In this document: one piece after another, positions 51,326 to 60,800 of the stretch
Numbering within the stretch: the first letter of the stretch is position 1
Layout of the letters: each line of letters begins with the position of its first letter
Assembly (NCBI GenBank): GCA_037349105.1
Contig: JAYJMM010000114.1
Coordinates: 6,377,501-6,441,500, forward strand
Reading direction: 5' to 3'
From: Limnomonas spitsbergensis
Taxonomy: Eukaryota; Chlorophyta; Chlorophyceae; Chlamydomonadales
Length of the DNA: 64,000 nt
The notes under the pieces: generated by a model
The model's database searches: none
Seen by the model: the letters and a program-made list of their open reading frames with translations, nothing else
Told to the model about the DNA's origin: nothing
Translations under genes and position numbers: made by a program

Positions 51326-54302
51326 GTACCCAATAACTCCCGGGGTCCATCCTGATGCCCTTTGACTCAGATCCCTCCATAACAAGGACCATGCTGCTGC
51401 AAAATCCAACCAGTCAGGGTCCAGCCACCCTCCCGTACCCCCCGTGCTCTCCTAGACTCTCCACCATACCCTACAGCCTGGCCCACAACCCTGGGTCCTG
51501 AGATCTCCAGTATTCCCCTCAATCCTGTATTTAAAACCCTCCAGCCTTGCCCTCAACCCTGGATCCAAAACCCTACAGCCTTGCCCTCAACCCTGGGCCC
51601 TTATCCCTGCCCTGGCTTTTACACCCACATGCCTGGCCTACAACCCAGGGTCCAAAACCCTCCTGCCTTGCCCTCAATCTTGGATCCAAAACCCTCCAGC
51701 CTTGCCCTCAACCCTGGGTCTTTAACCCTGCCCTGGCTTTTACACCCACATGCCTGGCCCACAACCCTGGGTCCTGAGATCTCCAGTATTCCCCTCAATC
51801 CTGTATTTAAAACCCTCCAGCCTTGCCCTCAACCCTGGATCCAAGACCCTCCAGCCTTGCCCTCAACCCTGGGTCCTTAACCCTGCCCTGGCTTTTACAC
51901 CCACATGCCTGGCCCACAACCCTGGGTCTTGAGATCTCCAGTATTCCCCTCAATCCTGTATTTAAAACCCTCCAGCCTTGCCCTCAATCTTGGATCCAAA
52001 ACCCTCCAGCCTTGCCCTCAACCCTGGGTCCTTAACCCTGCCCTGGCTTTTACACCCACATGCCTGGCCCACAACCCTGGGTCCTGAGATCTCCAGTATT
52101 CCCCTCAATCCTGTATTAAAAACCCTCCAGCCTTGCCCTCAACCATGGATCCAAGACCCTCCAGCCTTGCCCTCAACCCTGGGTCCTTAACCCTGCCCTG
52201 GCTTTTACACCCACATGCCTGGCCCACAACCCTGGGTCCTGAGATCTCCAGTATTCCCCTCAATCCTGTATCCAAAACCCTCCAGCCTTGCCCTCAACCA
52301 TGGATCCAAAACCCTCCAGCCTTGCCCTCAACCATGGGCCCTTATCCCTGCCCTGGCTTTTACACCCACATGCCTGGCCCACAACCCAGGGTCCAAAACC
52401 CTCCTGCCTTGCCCTCAATCTTGGATCCAAAACCCTCCAGCCTTGCCCTCAACCCTGGGTCCTTAACCCTGCCCTGGCTTTTACACCAACATGCCTGGCA
52501 CACAACCCTGGGTCCTGAGATCTCCAGTATTCCCCTCAATCTTGTATTTAAAACCCTCCTGCCTTGCCCTAAATCTTGGATCCAAAACCCTCCAGCCTTG
52601 CCCTCAACCCTGGGTCCTTAACCCTGCCCTGGCTTTTACACCCACATGCCTGGCCCACAACCCTAGGTCCTGAGATCTCCAGTATTCCCCTCAATCCTGT
52701 ATTTAGAACCCTCCAGCCTTGCCCTCAACCCTGGATCCAAGACCCTCCAGCCTTGCCCTCAACCCTGGGTCCTTAACCCTGCCCTGGCTTTTACACCGAC
52801 ATGCCTGGCCCACAACCCTGGGTCCTGAGATCTCCAGTATTCCCCTCAATCCTGTATCCAAAACCCTCCAGCCTTGCCCTCAACCATGGATCCAAAACCC
52901 TCCAGCCTTGCCCTCAACCCTGGGCCCTTATCCCTGCCCTGGCTTTTACACCCACATGCCTGGCCCACAACCCTGGGTTCAAAACCCTCCTGCCTTGCCC
53001 TCAATCTTGGATCCAAAACCCTCCAGCCTTGCCCTCAACCCTGGATCCAAAACCCTCCAGCCTTGCCCTCGACCCTGGGTCCTTAACCCTGCCCTGGCTT
53101 TTACACCCACATGCCTGGCCCACAACCCTGGGTCCTGAGATCTCCAGTATTCCCCTCAATCCTGTATTTAAAACCATCCAGCCTTGCCCTCAATCTTGGA
53201 TCCAAAACCTTCCAGCCTTGCCCTCGACCCTGGGTCCTTAACCCTGCCCTGGCTTTTACACCCACATGCCTGGCCCACAACCCTGGGTCCTGAGATCTCC
53301 AGTATTCCCCTCAATCCTGTATTTAAAACCCTCCAGCCTTGCCCTCAACCCTGGGTCCTTAACCCTGCCCTGGCTTTTACACCCACATGCCTGGCCCACA
53401 ACACTGGGTCCTGAGATCTCCAGTATTCCCCTCAATCCTGTATCCAAAACCCTCCAGCCTTGCCCTCAACCCTGGATCCAAAACCCTACAGCCTTGCCCT
53501 CAACCCTGGGCCCTTAACCCTGCCCTGGCTTTTACACCGACATGCCTGACCCACAACCCTGGGTCCTGAGATCTCCAGTATTCCCCTCAATCTTGTATTT
53601 AAAACCCTCCAGCCTTGCCCTCAACCCTGGATCCAAAACCCTACAGCCTTGCCCTCAACCCTGGGCCCTTATCCCTGCCCTGGCTTTTACACCCACATGC
53701 CTGGCCCACAACCCTGGGTTCAAAACCCTCCTGCCTTGCCCTCAATCTTGGATCCAAAACCCTCCAGCCTTGCCCTCAACCCTGGGTCCTTAACCCTGCC
53801 CTGGCTTTTACACCCACATGCCTGGCCCACAACCCTGGGTCCTGAGATCTCCAGTATTCCCCTCAATCCTGTATTTAAAACCCTCCAGCCTTGCCCTCAA
53901 CCCTGGATCCAAGACCCTCCAGCCTTGCCCTCAACCCTGGGTCCTTAACCCTGCCCTGGCTTTTACACCCGCATGCCTGGCCCACAACCCTGGGTCCTGA
54001 GATCTCCAGTATTCCCCTCAATCCTGTATCCAAAACCCTCCAGCCTTGCCCTCAACCATGGATCCAAAACCTTCCAGCCTTGCCCTCAACCCTGGGCCCT
54101 TATCCCTGCCCTGGCTTTTACACCCACATGCCTGGCCCACAACCCTGGGTTCAAAACCCTCCTGCCTTGCCCTCAATCTTGGATCCAAAACCCTCCAGCC
54201 TTGCCCTCAACCCTGGATCCAAAACCCTCCAGCCTTGCCCTCGACCCTAGGTCCTTATCCCTGCCCTGGCTTTTACACCCACATGCCTTTCCCCCCCTTC
54301 AG

Positions 54303-54397
54303 ATGTTTGCGGTGGCTGGGGAGCTGGGAGAGATGAGCGAAAGGGGAGTGGAGGGCACGGCGCAACATGGGCACCAACATCCCTGCGACACAAGCAG
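54303..54397 (+). other. Exon-like spacer core 35 (type A, last copy)
   Basis: 3,072 bp after core 34. Its tail is type A, while core 24, 15,359 bp earlier, is type T; this marks the right limit of the duplication. The T partner expected about 960 bp on (near 55264) is absent because the array ends at 55088. Confidence 0.4.
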
Positions 54398-54782
54398 GTA
54401 CCCAATAACTCCCGGGGTCCATCCAGATGCCCTTAGACTCAGATCCCTCCATAACAAGGACCATGCTGCTGCAAAATCCAACCAGTCAGGGTCCAGCCAC
54501 CCTCCCGTACCCCCCGTGCTCTCCTAGACTCTCCACCATACCCTACAGCCTGGCCTCTCCACCATACCCTCCTGCCTTGCCCTCAATCTTGGGCCCTTAT
54601 CCCTGCCCTGGCTTTTACACCCACATGCCTGGCCTACAACCCAGGGTCCAAAACCCTCCTGCCTTGCCCTCAATCTTGGAACCAAAACCCTCCAGCCTTG
54701 CCCTCAACCCTGGGTCCAAAACCCTCCAGCCTTGCCCTCAACCCTGGGTCCTTAACCCTGCCCTGGCTTTTACACCCACATG

Positions 54783-55088
54783 CCTGGCCCACAACCCTGG
54801 GTCTGAGATCTCCAGTATTCCCCTCAATCCTGTATTTAGAACCCTCCAGCCTTGCACTCAACCCTGGATCCAAGACCATCCAGCCTTGCCCTCAACCTTG
54901 GGTCCTTAACCCTGCCCTGGCTTTTACATCCACATGCCTAGCCCACAACCCTGGGTCCTCAGATTCTCAGTATTCCCCTCAATCCTGTATCCAAAACCCT
55001 CCAGCCTTGCCCTCAACCATGGATCCAAAACCCTCCAGCCTTGCCCTCAACCCTGGGCCCTTATCCCTGCCCTGGCTTTTACACCCAC
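54783..55088 (+). repeat. Degenerate right edge of the satellite
   Basis: The last satellite segment has several private changes within about 170 bp: loss of one C in GGGTCTGAG (54800-54808), GACCATCC, AACCTTGGG, TTACATCC and GGTCCTCAG. The array then stops inside a monomer after ACACCCAC at 55088, directly followed by TAGAGGGGTCC. Confidence 0.8.
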
Positions 55089-55330
55089 TAGAGGGGTCCG
55101 ACGGTAGGGGGAAAGTCGTTTTCGCTGTGTCCCTAGGCTACTTTCGGCGTGCTGTCAGTTTTCGACAGCAGAAAGCGTCAGCCTGTCGCTTTCGGCGATC
55201 GGCTGTCGATATTGTGCTAAAACGAACAGCGGACAATGTGAAACACGCTGTCGCTTTACAGCTTTCTCAACAGCCGTTTCTTGTAGCTGAACGTCTGCTC
55301 TCCCCACTTTTCCTCGTCTAAGGTGTTCCT
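55089..55330. other. Unique segment rich in CTGTCG/CGACAG words
   Basis: First non-satellite sequence. It contains a perfect hairpin, TGCTGTC-AGTTTTC-GACAGCA, at 55150-55170 (7-bp arms, 7-nt loop), a direct repeat CTTTCGGCG at 55141-55149 and 55189-55197, and further CTGTCGCTTT and CAACAGCCG words. No credible coding frame. The vocabulary recurs at 62902-63090. Confidence 0.6.
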
Positions 55331-55585
55331 CGGAATCCGTCATATCTTATTCTCATACAGGCTATTGCATTCCCTGCACTTCAGGTTGGACGTTTGATTT
55401 ATACTAGTAGATTCGACTCAGACGGAAATCGCAACACTCCAATTGGTGACCCAGCCCTCGATTACCGGTATCGTTTCGTCACGACTGAATTGCACGGCAG
55501 ATGGAATGAGAGGAGCGCAACATCTACAGCGCACAAATGAATTTAGAGAACCAGGTACAAATAATGCCTTCAAGTACCAGCGAAG
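55331..55585. other. Unique sequence, no feature recognised
   Basis: Balanced composition and no repeats. A weak exon-like pair of signals exists (ATCTACAG at 55522-55529 and ACCAG|GTACAA at 55554/55555), but the enclosed piece is too short to judge. Confidence 0.4.
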
Positions 55586-55715
55586 CATGGCATGTGAATA
55601 CTACCATCACATCCCATGCTGGTTCAGAGATTGCACGCATGAGTGTGCGGATGAATACCTTTACGATCTTCTGACGCAACCAGTTTGTCATGTTTGTTGG
55701 ATGCTCTTAATGTCA
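55586..55715 (+). repeat. Diverged duplicated block, copy 1
   Basis: Contains AGCATGGCATG, CATGAGTGTGCGGATGAATA and CGATCTTCTGACGCAACC, which recur in the same order and orientation in 55887-56100. Followed by pyrimidine simple repeats. Similarity is patchy. Confidence 0.4.
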
Positions 55716-55855
55716 TCTTGCCCTCCTGTCCTCCTACCCTGCCTCCTGCCCACCTACCCTCTCGCCTTGACGCCCTCCTGCCCTCCTCCTACCGTCCTAC
55801 CCTCCTACCCTCAGTCATGCCCTCCTGCTACTACTACTCATAGCCATCTCCTGCA
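55716..55855 (+). repeat. Pyrimidine-rich simple repeat (CCCTCCTACC/CCCTCCTGCC)
   Basis: About 140 bp of CCTCCTGCC and CCTCCTACC words, then a CTACTACTACTC stretch. Same word set as 56758-57205. Confidence 0.8.
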
Positions 55856-55886
55856 CGACCAGGTGCCGATTGTGCGTTAAATTCAT

Positions 55887-56131
55887 AGCATGGCATGGTA
55901 TTAACAATTCTCAAGTACTAGCACTCCATGCTATGCGTGTTGATAATATACATGAGTGTGAAGATAAATAGGCTCATGACTACATTCAACTGCAATGGGA
56001 AACACTGTTCCCTTCAGATTCAAGGAAAGCGCCGGTCAACTAAGCCGTCATCATCAAGTATCGATCTTCCTACGCAACCTGCGAAAGAGATGTGTCGTGT
56101 TTCTAGAATATTTTGTAGCTAGGTAAAATAG
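55887..56131 (+). repeat. Diverged duplicated block, copy 2
   Basis: AGCATGGCATGG (55887), CATGAGTGTGAAGATAAATA (55951) and CGATCTTCCTACGCAACC (56062) match copy 1 in order, with extra sequence between the last two. It also precedes a pyrimidine tract, so the duplicated unit may be unique block plus simple repeat. Confidence 0.35.
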
Positions 56132-56757
56132 GCTCCAGTCCCTGCTCCGGTCCCTAATCATGCTCATGCTCATGTCCCATGTCACTGCCCCTGTCCCCTA
56201 TCATACACATGTCCCCTGACCATGCTCCTGACCCTTGTCACTGCTCATGCACCATGTTCCTGCTCCTGTCCCCTTTCATGCACATGTCCCATGTTCCTGT
56301 CCCTGGTCATTGCTCATGCCCCATGGCCATGCTCTTGTCCCCTGTCCATGCTCATGCTCCTGTCTCCCATCCCTGCTCCTGCCCCTGTCCCTGCTCATGT
56401 CCCTTGTCCCTGCTCCCCTCCCCTGTCCCTGCTCATGTTACTGCTCCGGTCCCTTGTCACTGCTCCTGTCCCCTGTCACTGCTCCCGTCACTGCTACTGT
56501 CACTGCTCCTGTCCCTTGTCCCTGTCCCTGCTCCTGTCCCATGTCCATGCTCCTGTCCACTGTCCATGCTCATATCACTGCTCATGTCCCATGTCCCCGC
56601 TCCTGTCCCTTGGCAGTACTCCTGTCCCCTGCCCCTGCTCCTGTCCCTTGACACTACTCCTGTCCCCTGTCCCTGCTCCTATCCCTGCTCATGTCCCTCG
56701 TCCCCATGCACCCATCTCTTGTCACTGCTCCTGGCCCTGCTCCTGTCCTATGCCCCT
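56132..56757 (+). repeat. Polypyrimidine tract, CTGTCC/CTGCTC/ATGCTC words
   Basis: About 630 bp of 6-7-base words (CTGCTC, CTGTCC, CATGTCC, ATGCTC). Purines are mainly isolated A or G at word starts, so stop codons are rare and several frames stay open by composition. Confidence 0.9.
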
Positions 56758-57205
56758 GTCCTTGCCCTTCTACCCTCCTGCCCTCCTACCATCCTGCTCT
56801 TCTACCCTCTTGCCCTCCTACCCTCCTGTCGTTCTACCATCCAACCTTTCTACCCACATGCCATTTACCCTCCTGCCCTTTTACCCTCCTGCCCTCCTAC
56901 CCTCCTCCTCTTCTACCCTCTTGCCCTTCTACCCTCTTGCCCCTCTACCCTTCTGCCTTTCTACCCCCCTGCCTTTCTACCCACATGCCCTTCTACCCTC
57001 CTACCGATCTACCCTCATGCCGTTCTACCCTCATGCCGTTCTACCCTCTTGCCCTCCTACCCTCCTGCCCCTCTACCCTCCTACCCTTCTACCCTCCTGC
57101 CCTTCTACCCTCCTGCCCTCCTACCATCCTGCCTTCTTACCCGTCCTGCCCTCCTACCCGTCTACCATCCTACTCTCCTACCCTACTACCCTCCTGCTCT
57201 CCCAC
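56758..57205 (+). repeat. Polypyrimidine tract with 8-bp period (TACCCTCC/TGCCCTCC)
   Basis: The word changes to an 8-bp unit TRCCCTYC, with A and G often alternating at position 2 so that a 16-bp dimer appears. It runs ~450 bp to the CTCTCCCACATGC boundary. Confidence 0.9.
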
Positions 57206-57233
57206 ATGCATGCACATTCATTTTGTCATGCAG

Positions 57234-57323
57234 GTCCCATACGAGCGGTCAGAGTTAGGACCGGAAAATGGAACAAGTGCACCCAGCACAACCGACTCAA
57301 TCATGCAAGCAAAGATCCACACG
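57234..57323 (+). CDS. Candidate internal exon, unknown product
   Basis: A 90-bp segment between an acceptor-like TTTTGTCATGCAG (ending 57233) and a donor-like ACG|GTACGT (57324). It is open for 30 codons in phase 0, VPYERSELGPENGTSAPSTT then DSIMQAKIHT, and hands on phase 0 to the next candidate exon. The polypyrimidine tract just upstream would serve as intron. No known domain is visible and no start codon is assigned. A second frame is open here as well, so this is a prediction from splice-site context and phase only. Confidence 0.3.
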
Positions 57324-57439
57324 GTACGTTAGTATATTGTACATATCATGCCATGTTTTAATAAACCTCATTTTCAAAGCATATTATGCTTGCATGCTGG
57401 GCATTTGGATGAAACGTGTGCCTTACATTCTAAATGCAG
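57324..57439 (+). other. Candidate GT-AG intron, 116 bp
   Basis: Begins GTACGTTAG and ends ACATTCTAAATGCAG. It is visibly richer in A and T than the flanks and breaks the frame that is open on both sides. Confidence 0.3.
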
Positions 57440-57772
57440 GAGTTTGTGGCATCTGTACAAGGCAGCGCATCATCTAGTTTGCTTGGTCTGCAGGAGTCTT
57501 ACTCACAGTTCAGATTCTGCGTGCAAAAACCGGATAAAAAGACATTGGACATGTTGCAGCAATACGGGGGACCAGAAGTCCTGCCATTGCACTGTGGTCT
57601 GCGGCCACCTATCGCACCTGGTTTCAGTATATGCCGGGCATTGGGCAGGGGTCGCACCAGCCCAAGGAGTGTGCTTGGCATAAACTTTATGTTGCGGCTC
57701 GGTGTTGTCAGAACGGCTGACACTTGCGGACAGCACAGCGGTCAGCATTGTGTCAAACGGTGTTGCCCATGA
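57440..57772 (+). CDS. Candidate terminal exon, unknown product (110 codons)
   Basis: Open from the acceptor at 57439 to TGA at 57770-57772. It begins EFVASVQGSASSSLLGLQES and includes QKPDKKTLDMLQQYGG and then a Cys/Arg-richer C-terminus ending VKRCCP. The first ~55 residues look more like protein than the rest. A further acceptor-like TGGTCTGCAG ends at 57493 in the same phase. A different frame, 57538-57720, is also open and protein-like, so a frameshift or a further splice is possible. I recognise no family. Confidence 0.28.
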   Translation, partial: EFVASVQGSASSSLLGLQESYSQFRFCVQKPDKKTLDMLQQYGGPEVLPLHCGLRPPIAPGFSICRALGRGRTSPRSVLGINFMLRLGVVRTADTCGQHSGQHCVKRCCP

Positions 57773-57840
57773 TGTTCGGGTAGGGGAGACAACAAGCATG
57801 TGAAGAATGCGTGGGATGGATTGCATGGATTGTATGTGAC
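57773..57840. other. Short unique linker before the 82-bp array
   Basis: 68 bp with GCATGGATTGTATGTGAC just before the array; nothing else seen. Confidence 0.5.
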
Positions 57841-57881
57841 CAGCAGTGCACACTCTCTTCAACCAGGAAGGAATAGGGACC
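57841..57881 (+). repeat. First 82-bp unit, internally deleted
   Basis: The first unit jumps from GGAAGGAAT directly to AGGGACC, losing the middle of the unit. GAAT occurs at both ends of the missing part in intact units (GGAATGCTG and ATGAATAGGG), consistent with a short-homology deletion. Confidence 0.6.
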
Positions 57882-60800
57882 AGGCCAGCAGTGCACACTC
57901 TCTTCAACCAGGAAGGAATGCTGCAGCAAATGCCTGAAGAGGTTGTGCAAATAAATACGGACCAGGCCAGCAGTGCACACTCTCTTCAACCAGGAAGGAA
58001 TGCTGCAGCAAATGCCTGAAGAGGTTGTGCAAATAAATACGGACCAGGCCAGCAGTGCACACTCTCTTCAACCAGAAACGAATCATGCTGCTAATGCCTA
58101 AAGAGGTTGTGCAAATAAATACGGACCAGGCCAGCAGTGCACACTCTCTTCAACCAGGAAGGAATGCTGCAGCAAATGTCTTAAGAGGTTGCGCAAATGA
58201 ATACGGACCAGGCCAGCAGTGCACACTCTCTTCAACCAGGAAGGAATGCTGCAGCAAATGCCTGAAGAGGTTGTGCAAATAAATACGGACCAGACCAGCA
58301 GTGCACACACTCTTCAACCAGGAAGGACTGCTGCAGCAAATGCCTTAAGAGGTTGCACAGATGAATACCGACCAGGCCAGCTGTGCACATTCTCTTCAAC
58401 CAGGAAGGAATGCTGCAGCAAATACCTTACGAGGTTGCGCAAATAAATACGGACCAGGCCAGCTGTGCACACTCTCTTCAACCAGGAAGTAATACTGCAG
58501 CAAATGTCTTAAGAGGTTGCGCAAATAAATACGGACCCGGCCAGCAGTGCACACTCTCTTCAACCAGGAAGGAATGCTGCAGCAGATGTCTTAAGAGGTT
58601 GCACAAATGAATACGGACCATGCCAGCAGTGCACACTCACTTCAACTAGGAAGGAATGCTGCAGCAAATGCCTTCAAAGGTTGCGCAAATGAATAGGAAC
58701 CAGGCCAGCTGTGCACACTCTCTTCAACCAGAAAGGAATGCTGCAGCAAATGTCTTAAGAGGTTGCGCAAATGAATACGGACTAGGCCAGCAGTGCATAC
58801 TCTCTTCAAACATGAAGGAATGATGCAGCCAATGCCTTCAGAGGTTGCGCAAATGAATAGGGACCAGGCCAGCTGTGCACACTCTCTTCAACCAGGAAGG
58901 AATACTGCAGCAAATGTCTTAAGAGGTTGCGCAAGTAAAGATGGACCCGGCCTGCAGTGCACACTCTCTTCAACCAGAAAGGAATGATGCAGCAGATGCC
59001 TTAAGAGGTTGCGCAAAGGAATAGGGACCAGGCCAGCTGTGCACACTCTCTTTAACCAGAAAGGAATGCTGCAGCAAATGCCTTAAGAGGTTGCGCAAAT
59101 GAATACAGACCAGGCCAGATGTGCACACTCTCTTCAACCAGAAGGGAATGCTGCAGCAAATGCCTTAAGAGGTTGCGCAAATGAATACGGTCTAGGCCTG
59201 CGGTGCACAATCTCTTCAACCAGCCAGGAAGGAATGCTGCAGCAGATGTCTTAAGAGGTTGCGCAAATGAATACGGACCATGCCAGCAGTGCACACTCTC
59301 CTCAACCAGGAAGGAATGCTGCAGCAAATGCCTTATGAGGTAGCGCAAATGAATAGGGACCAGGCCAGCTGTGCACACTCTCTTCAACCAGAAAGGAATG
59401 CTGCATCAGATGTCTTAAGAGGTTGCGCAAATGATTACGGACCAGGCCAGCAGTGCACACATTCTTCAAACAGGAAAGAATGCTGCAGCAAACACCTTAA
59501 GAGGTTTCGCAAATAAATACGGACCAGGCCAGCTGTGCACACTCTCTTCAACCAGGAAGTAATACTGCAGCAAATGTCTTAAGAGGTTGCGCAAATAAAT
59601 ACGGACCAGGCCAGCAGTGCACACTCTCTTCAACCAGAAAGGAATGATGCAGCAGATGTCTTAAGAGGTTGCGCAAAGGAATAGGGACCAGGCCAGCTGT
59701 GCACACTCTCTTCAACCAGAAAGGAATGCTGCAGCAAATGCCTTAAGAGGTTGCGCAAATGAATACAGACCAGGCCAGCAGTGCACACTCTCTTCAACCA
59801 GAAACGAATCATGCTGCTAATGCCTAAAGAGGTTGCGCAAATGAATACGGACCAGGCCTGCAGTGCACAATCACTTCAACCAGGAAGGAATGCTGCAGCA
59901 GATGTCTTAAGAGGTTGCGCAAATGAATACGGACCAGGCCAGCAGTGCACACTCTCTTCAACCAGAAAGGAATGCTGCAGCAAATGCCTTAAGAGGTTGC
60001 GCAAATGAATACGGACCAGGCCTGCAGTGCACACTCTCTTCAACCAGGAAGGAATGCTGCAGCAGATGTCTTAAGAGGTTGCGCAAATGAATACGGACCA
60101 GGCCAGCAGTGCACACTCTCTTCAACTAGGAAGGAATGCTGCAGCAAATGCCTTAAGAGGTTGCGTAAATGAATATGGACCCGGCCAGCTGTGCACACTC
60201 TCTTCAACCAGAAAGGAATGCTGAAGCAAATGCCTGAAGAGGTTGCGCAAATGTTTACAGACCAGGCCAGCAGTGCACACTCTCTTCAACCAGAAAGGAA
60301 TGATGCAGCTAATGCCTTAAGAGGTTGCGCAAATGAATACGGACCAGGCATGCAGTGCACAATCTCTTCAACCATGAAGGAATGCTGCATCAGATGTCTT
60401 AAGAGGTTGCGCAAATGAATACGGACCAGGCCAGCAGTGCACACTCTCTTCAACCAGAAAGGAATGATGCAGGAGATGCCTTAAGAGGTTGCGCAAAGGA
60501 ATAGGGACCAGACCAGCTGTGCACACTCTCTTCAACCAGAAAGGAATGCTGCAGCAAATGCCTTAAGAGGTTGCGCAAATGAATACAGACCAGGCCAGCA
60601 GTGCACACTCTCTTCAACCAGAAAGGAATGATGCAGCTAATGCCTTAAGAGGTTGCGTAAATTAATAGGGACCAGGCCAGCAGTGCACAATCTCTTCAAC
60701 CAGGAAGGAATGTTGCAGCAGATGTCTTAAGAGGTTGCGCAAATGAATACGGGCCATGCCAGCAGTGCACACTCTCTTCAACCAGAAAGGAATGCTGCAG

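Larger units (their letters stand above)
38900..54258 (+). repeat. 15,359-bp tandem duplication, copy 2
   Basis: It follows copy 1 directly. The only difference I found by eye is T at 47596 where copy 1 has C at 32237 (CCTGGTTTTT versus CCTGGCTTTT). Identity at this offset continues about 165 bp beyond the unit, to the T/A tail difference at 39064 versus 54424, so the crossover lies within 38900-39064. Confidence 0.92.
1..55088 (+). repeat. Hierarchical satellite array (34-bp word; 121/155-bp monomers)
   Basis: Head-to-tail array in one orientation, open at the left edge. The basic word is 34 bp: it begins AAAACCCTCCAGCC, continues TTGCCCTCAA and ends CCCTGGATCC. Monomers, measured between successive ACATGCCTGG words, are 121 or 155 bp (41 to 162 is 121; 162 to 317 is 155; 1253, 1408, 1563 and 1718 are 155 apart), so they differ by one 34-bp word. 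Other parts of the monomer are diverged copies of the same word: CAGTATTCCCCTCAATCCTG aligns with CAGCCTTGCCCTCAACCCTG, and CCTGGCCCACAACCCTGGG with CCTTGCCCTCAACCCTGGG. C outnumbers G about 4:1 in the word. BamHI (GGATCC) sites recur throughout, and BglII (AGATCT) sites in most monomers. Neither 121 nor 155 is a multiple of three, so open frames here are incidental. The last array base is 55088. Confidence 0.97.

Noticed and set aside
23541..54258. Treating the 15,359-bp duplication as certainly biological
   Set aside because: Near-perfect identity is also what an assembly duplication would give; the sequence alone cannot tell, so it is reported with that caveat.
1..55088. Hundreds of Pro-rich open frames (PGPQPWV, NPPALPS and SSLALNPG motifs) of up to 327 codons in the satellite
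   Set aside because: The repeat is poor in stop codons, several overlapping frames are open in the same DNA, monomer lengths are not multiples of three, and frames end wherever monomer order changes. No evidence for a real repeat protein.
55443..55880. 145-codon frame starting MVTQPSITGIVSS
   Set aside because: Its second half is the pyrimidine simple repeat, its first half has no recognisable family, and there is no supporting start or splice context.
56179..57361. Open frames of 359, 379 and 213 codons rich in Pro, Cys, Ser and Leu
   Set aside because: They overlap in different frames across the polypyrimidine tract. Stops need purines, so long frames are expected by composition.
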